A DNA stretch of 10,578 bases from Baffinella frigidus. Taxonomy: Eukaryota; Cryptophyceae; Cryptomonadales; Baffinellaceae. Below the pieces are notes generated by a model. That model had not been told where the DNA came from. It did not search any database and saw nothing but the letters and a program-made list of their open reading frames with translations. How positions within the stretch are numbered: the stretch's first letter is position 1; each line of letters starts with the position of its first letter. This document shows positions 1 to 7,600 of this stretch, in pieces. Location of the stretch: positions 5,212 to 15,789 of the forward strand of contig MU646352.1 of NCBI GenBank assembly GCA_026770585.1. The letters run 5' to 3'. The position numbers and the translations under genes are program-made.

Positions 1-161
1 GGGTTTGGGGTTTGGGGTTTGGGGTTTGGGGTTTGGGGTTTGGGGTTTAGGGTTTAGGGTTCAGGGTTGAGGGGTTCAGAGGTAGGGTGTATGGTTTAGG
101 GATCAGGATTCAGGGCTTAGGGGGTAGGGGGTAGGGTTGAGGGGTGTTGGGTTGAGGGTGC
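1..161. repeat. Degenerate telomere-like array, G-rich on plus strand
   Basis: The array begins as near-perfect GGGGTTT heptamers (1-47), passes through GGGTTTAGGG units, and decays into TTGAGGGGTT and TAGGGGG variants. TTTAGGG is the plant, green-algal and dinoflagellate telomere heptamer. The mixture of variants and the later reappearance of such arrays inside introns argue for interstitial telomere-like DNA, not a chromosome end. The G strand is on plus, so RNA made from the minus strand here would be C-rich. Confidence 0.9.
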
Positions 162-786
162 AGGCCTGATGTGTGCGGAGACCAGGTGCTTCCCAGCGAG
201 CTTCGGGTCCCACTCGTCTCGCACCGCGTCCGCCATGCCAGCTGTTGCGAAACACCAGAGTTCACAGTCGTGCCCACTGTCAGGAAAACACGCCGGTTCG
301 GTAAAAGAATAGCGTATTAGACCACACCCCGCGTGCTCGAACCGGCGCCGTCTCGGCGCCACCAACAAAGATTACAAAACATCGGCTGAACTAGTAGTAA
401 TATGATCCTTTGTATGCATGAATCGCTTGAGAAATCGCGCCGCTTCGAATCCTACACGGAGCGATTTCCCACTAGCTGCGGGCCCCAGTTGTCTCGCCTC
501 GCCAACGGAAGCTGTCAGGAAACACGTTTCTTCGGAGAAGGTGCCGAGCGGGTGGAGACCTAGCGCTGCCGCAGTTAATCTCGGCTCCTAGTTGATAAAC
601 GCTCCCGAACAAAGAGCATTTACACGAATTTAATGAGCAGCGGAGGTTAACTGAGGCAGGGCTAAGAGACGCGCGCAGCGACGGGTTTGAACCGCACTGC
701 TCGCTACGGGGTTTGGAGATTGGGGCTTGGAATTTGAAGCAAGCAGTGCGGTCGCCCGCGAAGCGCCACATCATGTCGTTGATCAA
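162..786. other. Unassigned stretch with a diverged internal duplication
   Basis: I recognise no gene here. Two segments are related in direct orientation. Positions 201-222 match 476-497 at 18 of 22 bases (core GTCTCGC), and 277-292 match 512-526 (CTGTCAGGAAACACG, one base longer in the first). On the minus strand the first copy reads as a protein-like stretch containing VRDEWDPKLAGKHL, and the second as a diverged AGK/SGK-like version. These could be remnants of duplicated exons of an unknown gene, but no conserved motif supports a function. Confidence 0.45.
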
Positions 787-845
787 ACCCAACACTCTAA
801 ACAACACACCCCAACCCCTATACCCCAAACCCTGAACCAAAAAAC
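787..845. repeat. Short degenerate telomere-like array, C-rich on plus strand
   Basis: A run of CAACACTC, CCCCAACCCC and CCCCAAACCCTGAACC units, a decayed CCCTAAA-type array. Its orientation is opposite to the arrays at 1-161 and 2160-2222, the one exception to the strand pattern in this half of the window. Confidence 0.6.
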
Positions 846-1130
846 CTTAGCTCCTGCACCCGTAACGTATACGGGCAAGTCGCGCGGCAAGAGGCAGGGG
901 CGTATCGGGGTGTCGGGTTGGCACGTCGGCATGACGCGTGGCGTGCCAGGGTGCGGGTTGGGGCCTCGGCGTGTCGGGGAGAGGGTTATCGTGTCGGGGT
1001 TGGTGAGGGTTTGGGAGTCGAGACTCGGACATGTATGGTTCAGGGTTTAAAAAGGCTCGCAACCTGAAGGGGAGAGCGTCGCGTGTGCCACACACCCCAG
1101 CAGGCGAAACGCCGCCTCCCCATCGTCTGT
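846..1130. other. G-rich low-complexity stretch
   Basis: The plus strand is strongly G-rich, with irregularly repeated CGTGTCGGGG-like units between about 898 and 1010 that could form G-quadruplexes. TGGCACG (919-925) and CGTGCCA (942-948) are a perfect 7-bp inverted repeat. Open frames cross it on both strands, but their arginine/proline/glycine-rich composition follows base composition, and I see no gene. Confidence 0.5.
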
Positions 1131-1146
1131 CTCTCCCACCCCACGC

Positions 1147-1576
1147 TCCGCGATCGAGCATAGCCCCCGCAGCCCCCTGGACAACGACATTGGAGCCATT
1201 GCGGCCGTTTCAGCGACCCGCCTGCTACCTCCGCGATCGAGCATCAATTCCGTTGTTCAGGAGGCTCTGGGAGGCCCTGCGGTGGTTGGGGTGCGAATGG
1301 GGGTACACCGGTAGTCACACGACTGTAGCCTGAGAGCATTCGCGCCCCAACCAGGGCGTTGCGGGAGCTATGCTATATCGCGGATGTAGCAGGCGGGGTA
1401 CTGAACGGGCCGCGCCCTGCGAACGGTGGTTGGGGCGCGAATCCTCTCAGGCTACAGTCGTGCGACTCCCAGTGTAGCCTCCTGCACAGGCTGCTAGATG
1501 GCGGCACGGACGGCGTGCCGCCTGCGGGAGCAGCGCCCTGCGAACGAAGACGTTGGAGCCATTGCCACCGATTCAG
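1147..1576. repeat. Mosaic of short direct repeats around a foldback
   Basis: CTCCGCGATCGAGCAT occurs at about 1145-1160 and 1229-1244. A GACRTTGGAGCCATTGC module occurs at about 1188-1204 and 1549-1565. A CCCTGCG...GTGGTTGGGG[C/T]GCGAAT module occurs at about 1275-1298 and 1415-1441. The modules recur in the same order around the 1310-1470 inverted repeat, suggesting duplication of a larger block followed by partial inversion and decay. No coding role is evident. Confidence 0.7.
1310..1470. repeat. Long imperfect palindrome (44-bp arms, 73-nt loop)
   Basis: Arms 1310-1353 and 1427-1470 are reverse complements at 41 of 44 positions; the shared core is GCTACAGTCGTG and its complement. The 73-nt centre is GC-rich. 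Such a structure fits a foldback or MITE-type element or a recent inverted duplication. A further direct copy of the TGGTTGGGG arm end lies just outside at about 1282-1297, which favours inverted duplication of a local repeat. No target-site duplication was identified. Confidence 0.85.
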
Positions 1577-2159
1577 TATTGAGGGTTTGTCGGTTAGGTT
1601 CGGGGTGTAGGGTTTCGGGTCGAGCCCTGCGCCCCGCTGGCGGTGAGTCAGGGGGGGGGGAGGGCAATCTGGGGACGGTAGGTTGGGGTGGGGTAGGGGT
1701 TGTGCGGTCTACGGCATCTCTGAGGCGAGTCGCAGCGGCCCGCTACTGGTCACCGACGCGTCGTAGGGGCTCAGCGCCAGGGATTTTCTGTGACACAGGA
1801 GCGGTGGGAGGGGCGTGTGGAGGAGGGTGAGTGGAGGGACACATCGGAGGTGGCGGGCGGGGGACGCATTGGTGTGTCTGAGTTCATCTGGTGTCCTCAA
1901 AATCAGGAGAACGGAAGTTGATTGCCCGGGTCTGTAGTGCACTTCCGTCAACTTGGGAGCATAAATATCCCGGGCTCACCAAGTTGGTGAATCCAAACAG
2001 ACTGAGAAAAGTAAGATGGTTGAGAACCTGTAGGAGGGGTGGCGGAGGAGCGCCCCCCAGAAGGCAGAATACGATGAGTAGATGACTAATGGCGTCTGGA
2101 ACGCCAAGTCCAGTGGGGTCACTCCTGCCGCCACGTCGGGAGTTGAAGCGTTACAATTG
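1577..2159. other. No gene seen; G-rich then structured non-coding DNA
   Basis: The left part (1577-1870) is G-rich, with telomere-like traces near 1577-1620 and a run of ten G at 1651-1660. The right part contains nested inverted repeats at 1911-1987: ACGGAAGT (1911-1918) with ACTTCCGT (1941-1948), GCCCGGG (1924-1930) with CCCGGGC (1969-1975), and CAACTTGG (1949-1956) with CCAAGTTG (1979-1986). These overlap, so alternative folds are possible. No convincing coding frame is present. Confidence 0.45.
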
Positions 2160-2222
2160 GGGTTTTGGGTTTAGGTTTGAGGGTTTGGGGTTCAGGGGCT
2201 AGGGTTCATGGTTTAGGGTTTA
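2160..2222. repeat. Degenerate telomere-like array, G-rich on plus strand
   Basis: Units such as GGGTTTAGG, GAGGGTTTGGGG, CTAGGGTT and GTTTAGGGTTTAG form a 63-bp decayed TTTAGGG array. Its orientation matches the array at 1-161. Confidence 0.85.
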
Positions 2223-2668
2223 GTATTTTGAAACCAGCCAGCCATCTCCGTCCAGCACCCACCGTCGTTCCTTGACAAAACACCGCGTCAACGAAACAGC
2301 TGCCACCCGGCAACATCTTCAGGGTTGGGGCGCCACAGTATGTTGGGGGGCGGGCGCGCACCGGGAAAGTGCAGCTGGGCAGGATCGGTGATAGCGGCGG
2401 TTGGCAGCTTCTCAGCCGCTTCGCGATCCCAGTGTATCCAGTTCCATGGCACCTGCCAGTATTCGGAGCAACTGTCAATCACTCACCACCTGCTGGAATT
2501 TGTTGGATGAATTTGTCGGACCGAATTGAAGAAGCCGCACGATACTGCAGGCCTATCCAGGAATCGAGGGGGGCCCACGCGCGCGCACGTCGAATGTACA
2601 TCATGCTTGCTGGCATGATTGCACACCCAGCGCCACGCGCGGATCACGCGAGGGTCTGCTCTCGATTC
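2223..2668. other. Unassigned region, open frames on both strands
   Basis: A plus-strand frame is open from 2369 to 2842 (157 codons) and a minus-strand frame from 2482 to 2288. Neither shows a motif I recognise, and the plus frame runs straight into the repeat element at 2669, which argues against it being a gene. The minus frame contains the aromatic-rich string SEYWQVPWNWIHWD, which could be a decayed or uncharacterised exon. I assign no function. Confidence 0.3.
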
Positions 2669-2936
2669 CTAGCTCCGCCTCACTCGGGTTCACCGACTAT
2701 TCTCAAGTTGAAATGCTGGGGTTGTGGTACAAAACCGCCACCCACCGGCACGCGAGGATCTCGCGATGATCTCCCGATCTGCTCTGCGTCAATTAATCGG
2801 GGCTCCTCATTCAATACATTCAGACCGACCAAACCTCCTTGAGGTACATTCAGATCAGGACTCCGAACACACGCTCCAGTACAAGATCATTTAAATACAT
2901 TTAATGCGGGACCCAGATTACCTAAGACAGAGCTAG
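2669..2936. mobile_element. Putative MITE-like element A (CTAGCTC ends)
   Basis: The left end CTAGCTCCGCC at 2669 and the right end GACAGAGCTAG ending at 2936 are inverted copies of the termini seen in the two elements further right. The first 67 bases (2671-2737) match the interior of element C (3581-3647) at about 52 of 67 positions, including the exact core GACTATTCTCAAG, so the two belong to one family. No adjacent target-site duplication is visible. CTCGATTCC occurs at 2661-2669 and again at 2949-2957, slightly outside the ends. No transposase is encoded. Confidence 0.55.
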
Positions 2937-2972
2937 GAGGATCCGCACTCGATTCCAGGACTACCTCTCTAT

Positions 2973-3111
2973 CCACACGGTGGACTACGGACCTTTCATC
3001 AAAAGTCAACCTGCCTTGCGGAAATTAAATTCAAGGCCTTTCTGGTGCAAATTTGGTCACGTTACCCCCCAGAAACTGGGGTCAACGAAACCCTCGTAGC
3101 CCACCGTGTGG
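2973..3111. repeat. 139-bp inverted-repeat unit
   Basis: CCACACGGTGG[A/G]CTACG at 2973-2990 is repeated inverted at 3094-3111 with 16 of 18 bases matching. An internal perfect hairpin CCCCAG-AAA-CTGGGG occupies 3067-3081. Size and structure resemble a small non-autonomous DNA element, but the ends differ from the CTAGCTC family and no duplication flanks it. Confidence 0.6.
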
Positions 3112-3158
3112 TCTGGGAGTGGGGGGCGGATTTTCGGCCTCGCTGGTAGCTTATCAGG

Positions 3159-3219
3159 GCAGAGCGGATAAACAGATAACCCAGATTATCGGAGTTCAGC
3201 GGATCAACTGATAACTCCG
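3159..3219. repeat. Short tandem duplication with dyad symmetry
   Basis: GCGGATAAACAGATAACCC (near 3161) and GCGGATCAACTGATAACTC (near 3199) are direct repeats at 16 of 19 bases. The second also contains GGAGTT...AACTCC dyad symmetry (about 3191-3218). It sits directly left of element B. Confidence 0.55.
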
Positions 3220-3239
3220 GCAGCTGAAATAAAAACGAT

Positions 3240-3384
3240 CTAACGCTGTCTGAGTTCTATTCTGGCTCGTCCTAAAGGCTTTCTATTCGCCCGTTTGTAC
3301 TAATTGTCTGCCGTTATTTTTGAGGACAAGCCAGAATAAAAATATTCGTAAGGACGAGCCAGAATAAAACTCAGGCAGAGCTAG
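3240..3384. mobile_element. Putative MITE element B with ~37-bp terminal inverted repeats
   Basis: Arms 3237-3273 and 3351-3387 are inverted copies matching at 32 of 37 bases; the inner 24 bases (3250-3273 against 3351-3374) match at 23 of 24. The termini read CTAACGC and GAGCTAG, related to the CTAGCTC ends of elements A and C. A subterminal copy of the right-arm core, GGACAAGCCAGAATAAAA at about 3324-3341, repeats GGACGAGCCAGAATAAAA of the right arm. No transposase is encoded and no clear target-site duplication is seen. Confidence 0.75.
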
Positions 3385-3573
3385 ACCCTAAGCAAGGGCG
3401 TTTTGTAGACCTCAACGAAGTCTTGCAGGGCCCAATCTGACGTCCAATCCACCAGCACAACGCGCCCTGCCCACGTCACGCGACATCCGTCATTTTCTCT
3501 GTAACTCCGTGGGACGCCACGCCAATCTCGTCATTTTCTCCGTCATGTTCTCTGCAAATCAGGGGCGCCTGCA
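3385..3573. other. Spacer between elements, no gene seen
   Basis: The stretch contains CGTCATTTTCTC twice (near 3489 and 3530) and the related CGTCATGTTCTCTGC (near 3541), a small degenerate tandem array. It could be the 3' flank or a later exon of the minus-strand fucosyltransferase-like gene, but I see no motif to support that. Confidence 0.35.
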
Positions 3574-3578
3574 AACGT

Positions 3579-3718
3579 CTAGCTCCGCCTCAGTCCGCTT
3601 GACAGACTATTCTCAAGCTGACGTTCTGGGCGGAGGGTACAAATCCGTCAACTTTGGCGTGGGAAAGAGCCCGTTTTCACGAAAATGGTGAAACCAAACC
3701 AGGCGGAGACAGAGCTAG
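3579..3718. mobile_element. MITE-like element C, 140 bp, flanked by AACGT duplication
   Basis: The element starts CTAGCTCCGCC and ends GAGCTAG. AGGCGG near 3701 complements the CCGCCT at the left end. AACGT occurs immediately outside both ends (3574-3578 and 3719-3723), as expected for a 5-bp target-site duplication. The left interior matches element A. The element lies in the path of the minus-strand fucosyltransferase-like gene and supplies stop codons in its frames, so insertion probably truncated that gene or lies in its 3' non-coding part. Confidence 0.7.
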
Positions 3719-3798
3719 AACGTTGATGCACAGGCAAGAGCCGTCCTCGCCGTCCTGAGGTGAGGGAAAAACAGTTTGCGATGAAGAGGCGGGGATAC

Positions 3799-4373
3799 GT
3801 GCCTGTGCCCATCCCGAGAGCCGTGACCGCAACGAGCGCCATCATCCTGTTCCCCCAGCCCTCTCCGTGGAAGCTCGGACGGTACATCACGTATCGCCCG
3901 TCCGCCTTGATCCTCCCTCGCGCCATCTCTTCGCTGTGGAATTTCGTGTACCTCTCCACCGCCTCGCCCATCGAAGACACTCCATCGAAGAAGTTCCCAG
4001 CACGCCTCGGGCGTCTGCAAACCGGCCGGTAATGCCCCCCGTGTGACGCGACCCAGACCCCGCTGGGCGCTGCGAAAGCCGCGGGACAGCCAGGCGAAGC
4101 GTTCCTTGTGACTCTAGCAGACGCCGCGAAAGTGCGTGCAGCCTCTCCATTTAGGCCGTCCGCAAGCATCATGAACGCTGCTGCAGAGAGGCGGTCCGAG
4201 GTAAGTGCGAGATCATCGTGCGTGTGCGCAACTTTGTTGCGCACAACGCGGCCGTCTGCATGGTAGGTGTGAGCATCGCCGCTCCCCTCGCCGCTGATTC
4301 CTGATCCGGCTGAGCTGGCTGCGCAGAGCAGACACAGAAAGGCGAGGGAGACGGAGCCTGCCCCCCGCAGCAT
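3799..4373 (-). CDS. Secreted GT37-like (fucosyltransferase-type) protein, N-terminal part
   Basis: The start at 4373-4371 gives MLRGAGSVSLAFLCLLCAAS, a typical signal peptide. About residues 125-185 carry ERYTKFHSEEMARG, YVMYRPSFHGEGWGNR and MMALVAVTALG. The aromatic stretch followed by G-x-GNR and a hydrophobic helix resembles the donor-binding start of plant xyloglucan-type fucosyltransferases (GT37), which act in the Golgi on GDP-fucose; family assignment rests on this one block. An N-glycosylation sequon NAS lies upstream. Full-length relatives are roughly 400 to 500 residues, so the C-terminal catalytic half is missing. The exon may end at 3799 with donor GTATCC, joining a good acceptor (TTTTTCCCTCACCTCAG, exon start 3754), a 44-nt intron; the next exon then stops at the border of element C. 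Read without splicing, the frame continues to 3648 through the element. It is transcribed away from the myosin gene through a shared promoter. Confidence 0.55.
4223..4245. repeat. Perfect 10-bp hairpin inside the minus-strand gene
   Basis: TGTGCGCAAC, a TTT loop, then GTTGCGCACA form a perfect stem within codons for RNKVAH of the signal-peptide protein. It may be incidental to codon choice or a remnant of a small insertion in the low-complexity N-terminal region. Confidence 0.7.
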
Positions 4374-4529
4374 CACTCACACACACCAGTTCACTCCTTT
4401 GACCCACGGAGCTCTTGCCGCAACGCCTTCTAAATCCACGAACAAGAGCCTTTTTAAAAATTTAAAAAGCCTGGAGGTCGCCTGGAGGTGGTTCTGGCAT
4501 CTGCCACCACAGGCCCTGTAGAGCCTGAG
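4374..4529. promoter_or_regulatory. Divergent promoter between fucosyltransferase-like gene and myosin
   Basis: Only 156 bp separate the two putative start codons, so both genes are likely controlled from here. In the middle is a palindrome, CTTTTTAAA-AA-TTTAAAAAG (4450-4469), the most AT-rich spot nearby and TATA-like on both strands. Immediately to its right the 10-mer GCCTGGAGGT occurs twice (4469-4478 and 4480-4489), 11 bp apart and thus on the same helix face, a plausible transcription-factor site. Function is inferred from position and symmetry. Confidence 0.6.
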
Positions 4530-4613
4530 ATGACGGAGAAAATGTCCACGGGGTGGGTGGACGATGCCTCCGCGCGTGTTTGGTTGTCGCGATCGCGAGA
4601 TCAATGGGAGGGC
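4530..4613 (+). CDS. Myosin exon 1 (start codon, N-terminal SH3-like part)
   Basis: ATG at 4530 opens 28 codons ending [14 protein letters not shown], matching the VWvxxxxxxWxxG pattern at the start of the myosin SH3-like subdomain. The donor is GGC|GTGCAG, phase 0. A second in-frame ATG at 4542 is an alternative start. An exon upstream cannot be excluded, but the divergent promoter lies directly before it. Confidence 0.6.
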
Positions 4614-7600
4614 GTGCAGGCGGTCCATCGCTCCGACTCAGAGGCACGTTGCCCTGAGAGCCGGCTACTTCCGGACGAGGAAGTAAGGGGTTCATCTAGA
4701 CCTCCTCGCATCCTCAACAAAAACGGAAGCACGCCCTCGGAGACCACGTGCACCGGCGTAGTCGCTGCCGGCTGCGACAGTTTCTGCATAGTCAGTTGCA
4801 AGGGCTGTTCCAGTCTTCAATTCAGACTCCTTTGATCGAGTCAGCAAGTCCGGCGAACGAACCGGGGAATTGACAAGGATGTGACAGGAGACGGCGAACA
4901 GGTGCAGATTGTGAACACGGTGGGAGAGAGCGAGACGCTGCAGCTCGCGGACGTCTCCGTCCTTCCTCGAAACCCGCCGCACCTGGTGGGTTCCACCCGC
5001 CAAAGTCCAGGGGTCTTGCCAAAATCCGGCAGGACCGGAAATCGCCAGTTGCAAAAAACTTGTCCGCAAAGGGAAACACGGCGCCCACGGCGCCCCACCC
5101 TGCTCTGAAAGATATCCGGCTCACACGACTCTCCCTGGCGCTCATACACCCTGGCATTCACCGGCAGCTGGGTAAGCGCTTCGGGGCAGTCCAAACCGTA
5201 AACCGTAAACCGTAAACCCTCGGTCTTTGCAGGAGCACCTGGAGGTGCAGGACCTGGTACATCTCCAGTTCCTCAACGCACCGAGGTTTTCGCCCTGAAC
5301 CCCAAACCCTGAAACCCAAACCCAAAACCCTAAACCCTAAACCCTAAAACCTATACCCTCAACCATGAACCCTAAACCCTAAACTCTAAACCCTAAACCC
5401 TCAACCCTAAAATCAAACCCCTAAAACCTCAACCCTCAATACTTAAACTCTAAACCCTGATCCCTAAACCTTAAACCCCAGACCTCAAACCCGAAACCCG
5501 AAACCCGAAACCCTAAACCCTAAACCCTAAACCCTAAACCCCAAACCCTCAACCCTCAACCCTAAACCCTCAACCCCAAAGCCTGAAGTCTAAACCATGC
5601 ACGCTAAACCCCAAACCCTCAACCCTAAACCCCAAATCCTGAGGCAGCATCCTGTACAACCTGAAGATGCGGTTCGAGGCAGAGGAAGCACAGGTGCGCG
5701 CCCCCTCCCGTGTGTAACACCGTTTCACCCACGCAACGTGTGCGCCACCACACGCCACACGCCGCCAGACTCACTGTAATGGTATGCGATGAGTGAAAGG
5801 TGGCAGCAACGCGGGAGCAGGTGTACCATTACATTCGTCACTGCGACCGGGCCGATCCTAATTGCCATCAGCCCCTCGAGCCAGGAATTAGCCAACTAGG
5901 AGTGTCTCTGCACCGTCATACATCTGTACATCACCAACATATGCTACGCCAGTAGAGCGTGTCTCCTCCTCTGTTCTGAGCATCTCTCTACCAGGTGTAC
6001 ACAGCGACGGGGCCGATCCTGATCGCCATCAACCCCTGGCGCGACGTCCCCCTCCTCTACGACCGGTCACACCCCAAACCCTCGACCCTCAACCCTCAAC
6101 CTCGCCCGCGCCGTCCTCATCCCCCTCCTCGTACGCGCGAGCGAGAGCGATCGAGAGAAAGCGTGAGCGCGAGAGAGATAGCGAGGGTGCCACAGAGCGC
6201 GTGCAAACGAGCGAGCGAGCGAGAGACACCGAGAACGTGTGTGTGTGTGTGAGAGAGCGAGTGAGAGAGCACGCGAGAGAATGAGAACGATAGAGAGGGA
6301 GCCGTCATGACCCCCCTCCTCGGCCGCAGACCGCGAATGGACAGCTACGCAGAAAGCTACCTCCGCGACCTCTCTCGGGACGCCGACGCGTTGCCTCTCC
6401 CGCCACACATCTTCAAAGTCGCTGATTCTGCCTACCGAGTGCCTCCCCGCCCAGCCTCCCACCCCCACCTCTATCTTCATCTCTGAACATACCATAATAT
6501 GTCCTGATCCATGCTTTTTGAAGCCTTCTTTTCGAACCTAAAATAGCATATCAACTCTTATCTGCGGCGTCGGGAGCCTTACGAAGCGGGGCAGATTCTT
6601 TCTTTTCCCGAAATGAATGTGTTACCATCCGCGCCTGCGAGCAGATGCGGAGGGTCGGGTGTATTACATTTTGATAACCAAGCTTTGATTCGTTTCAGTC
6701 CTTGGAGACTGAGTTTGACTCTAGCGATGCTGCGTTTGCGTCCATCGAGACTGCGTTTGAATGCGGTGAAACTGCGTTTGAATCGAGCAAGAAGTTCAGT
6801 GCGGCGAAACTGAGTTTCGGAGCCGCGAGACTGACGTTGAGTGAGACTGAGTAGAGGGGGGGGGCGACTGAATTTGAGTTGAGGGTGAGACGGCGTGGCG
6901 CCTCGCCGATAATGTTCTTGGCCATTTCAGGCGCTGTTTCGGGATAGGCGTGACCAATCGCTCCTCGGGTGCGGTGAGGCGGATGCGAAGGGGGAGGGGG
7001 GGCGGGGACGAATGTGAGTGTTGAAGGGGGAGAGGGGACGAATGTGAGTGTTGAGGGCGAGATTGCGCGGCGCCTCATGTGTTTGGGAATGTGTTTGTTT
7101 CTGGCGATGCTGCCAGAGGGGCGCGCCCGATACCACTCGCACTCCCCAAAGCTGAACTCGGATGGTTGGTCATTCCAGGCGCTGCTTCGGGAGGGGCGGG
7201 ACCAATCGATCCTGGTGAGTGGCGAGAGCGGTTCGGGCAAGACAGAGACGACCAAGCACGTGATGAACTACCTTGCGTATGTCTCGTCTGCGAACTTCGC
7301 GCGCGCGCCTCTCTCTCGCGCCGAGACTGCCACTACGGACCGCATCAGGGTCTGCGCGCTTTCCCATCTTGCCAGGGTCAATGTTTCTTCCCATCTCACC
7401 ACCATGGTCTGTGTTTTTTCCTATCGTGCCAACTACGCGGAAGGGATGTGGTGAATTTGGGGATTGCGGCCAGTTCACACATTTATACCAGGAACTGCTC
7501 CGGGCATTTCCTTGTTCCCATCTTGCCACCAGGGTCTGTGCTTCTTCCCATCTTCGAGCAATGCCTCATTCTATTTGGGCACACCGATTCGGTGAAACTC

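Noticed and set aside
1-161. A true chromosome end
   Set aside because: Units are too variable and quickly decay, and similar arrays recur throughout introns, so interstitial origin is more likely.
684-712. Possible tRNA T-arm (GGTTTGAACC)
   Set aside because: The palindrome is present but the five-pair stem and the rest of a cloverleaf are missing.
2369-2842. 157-codon plus-strand open frame as a gene
   Set aside because: No recognisable motif, biased composition, and it runs through the left half of repeat element A.
3530-3544. 15-base match to the myosin start region (ATGACGGAGAAAATG on the minus strand)
   Set aside because: No homology extends beyond it, and related CGTCATTTTCTC units form a local tandem array, so chance or low complexity is more likely than a gene copy.
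5290-5640. CRISPR-like array
   Set aside because: The units are contiguous 7-mers without spacers, in a eukaryotic intron.
6067-6495. 142-codon minus-strand frame rich in Ser/Arg/Leu repeats
   Set aside because: It is antisense to myosin exon 6 and a GA-rich simple repeat; composition explains it.
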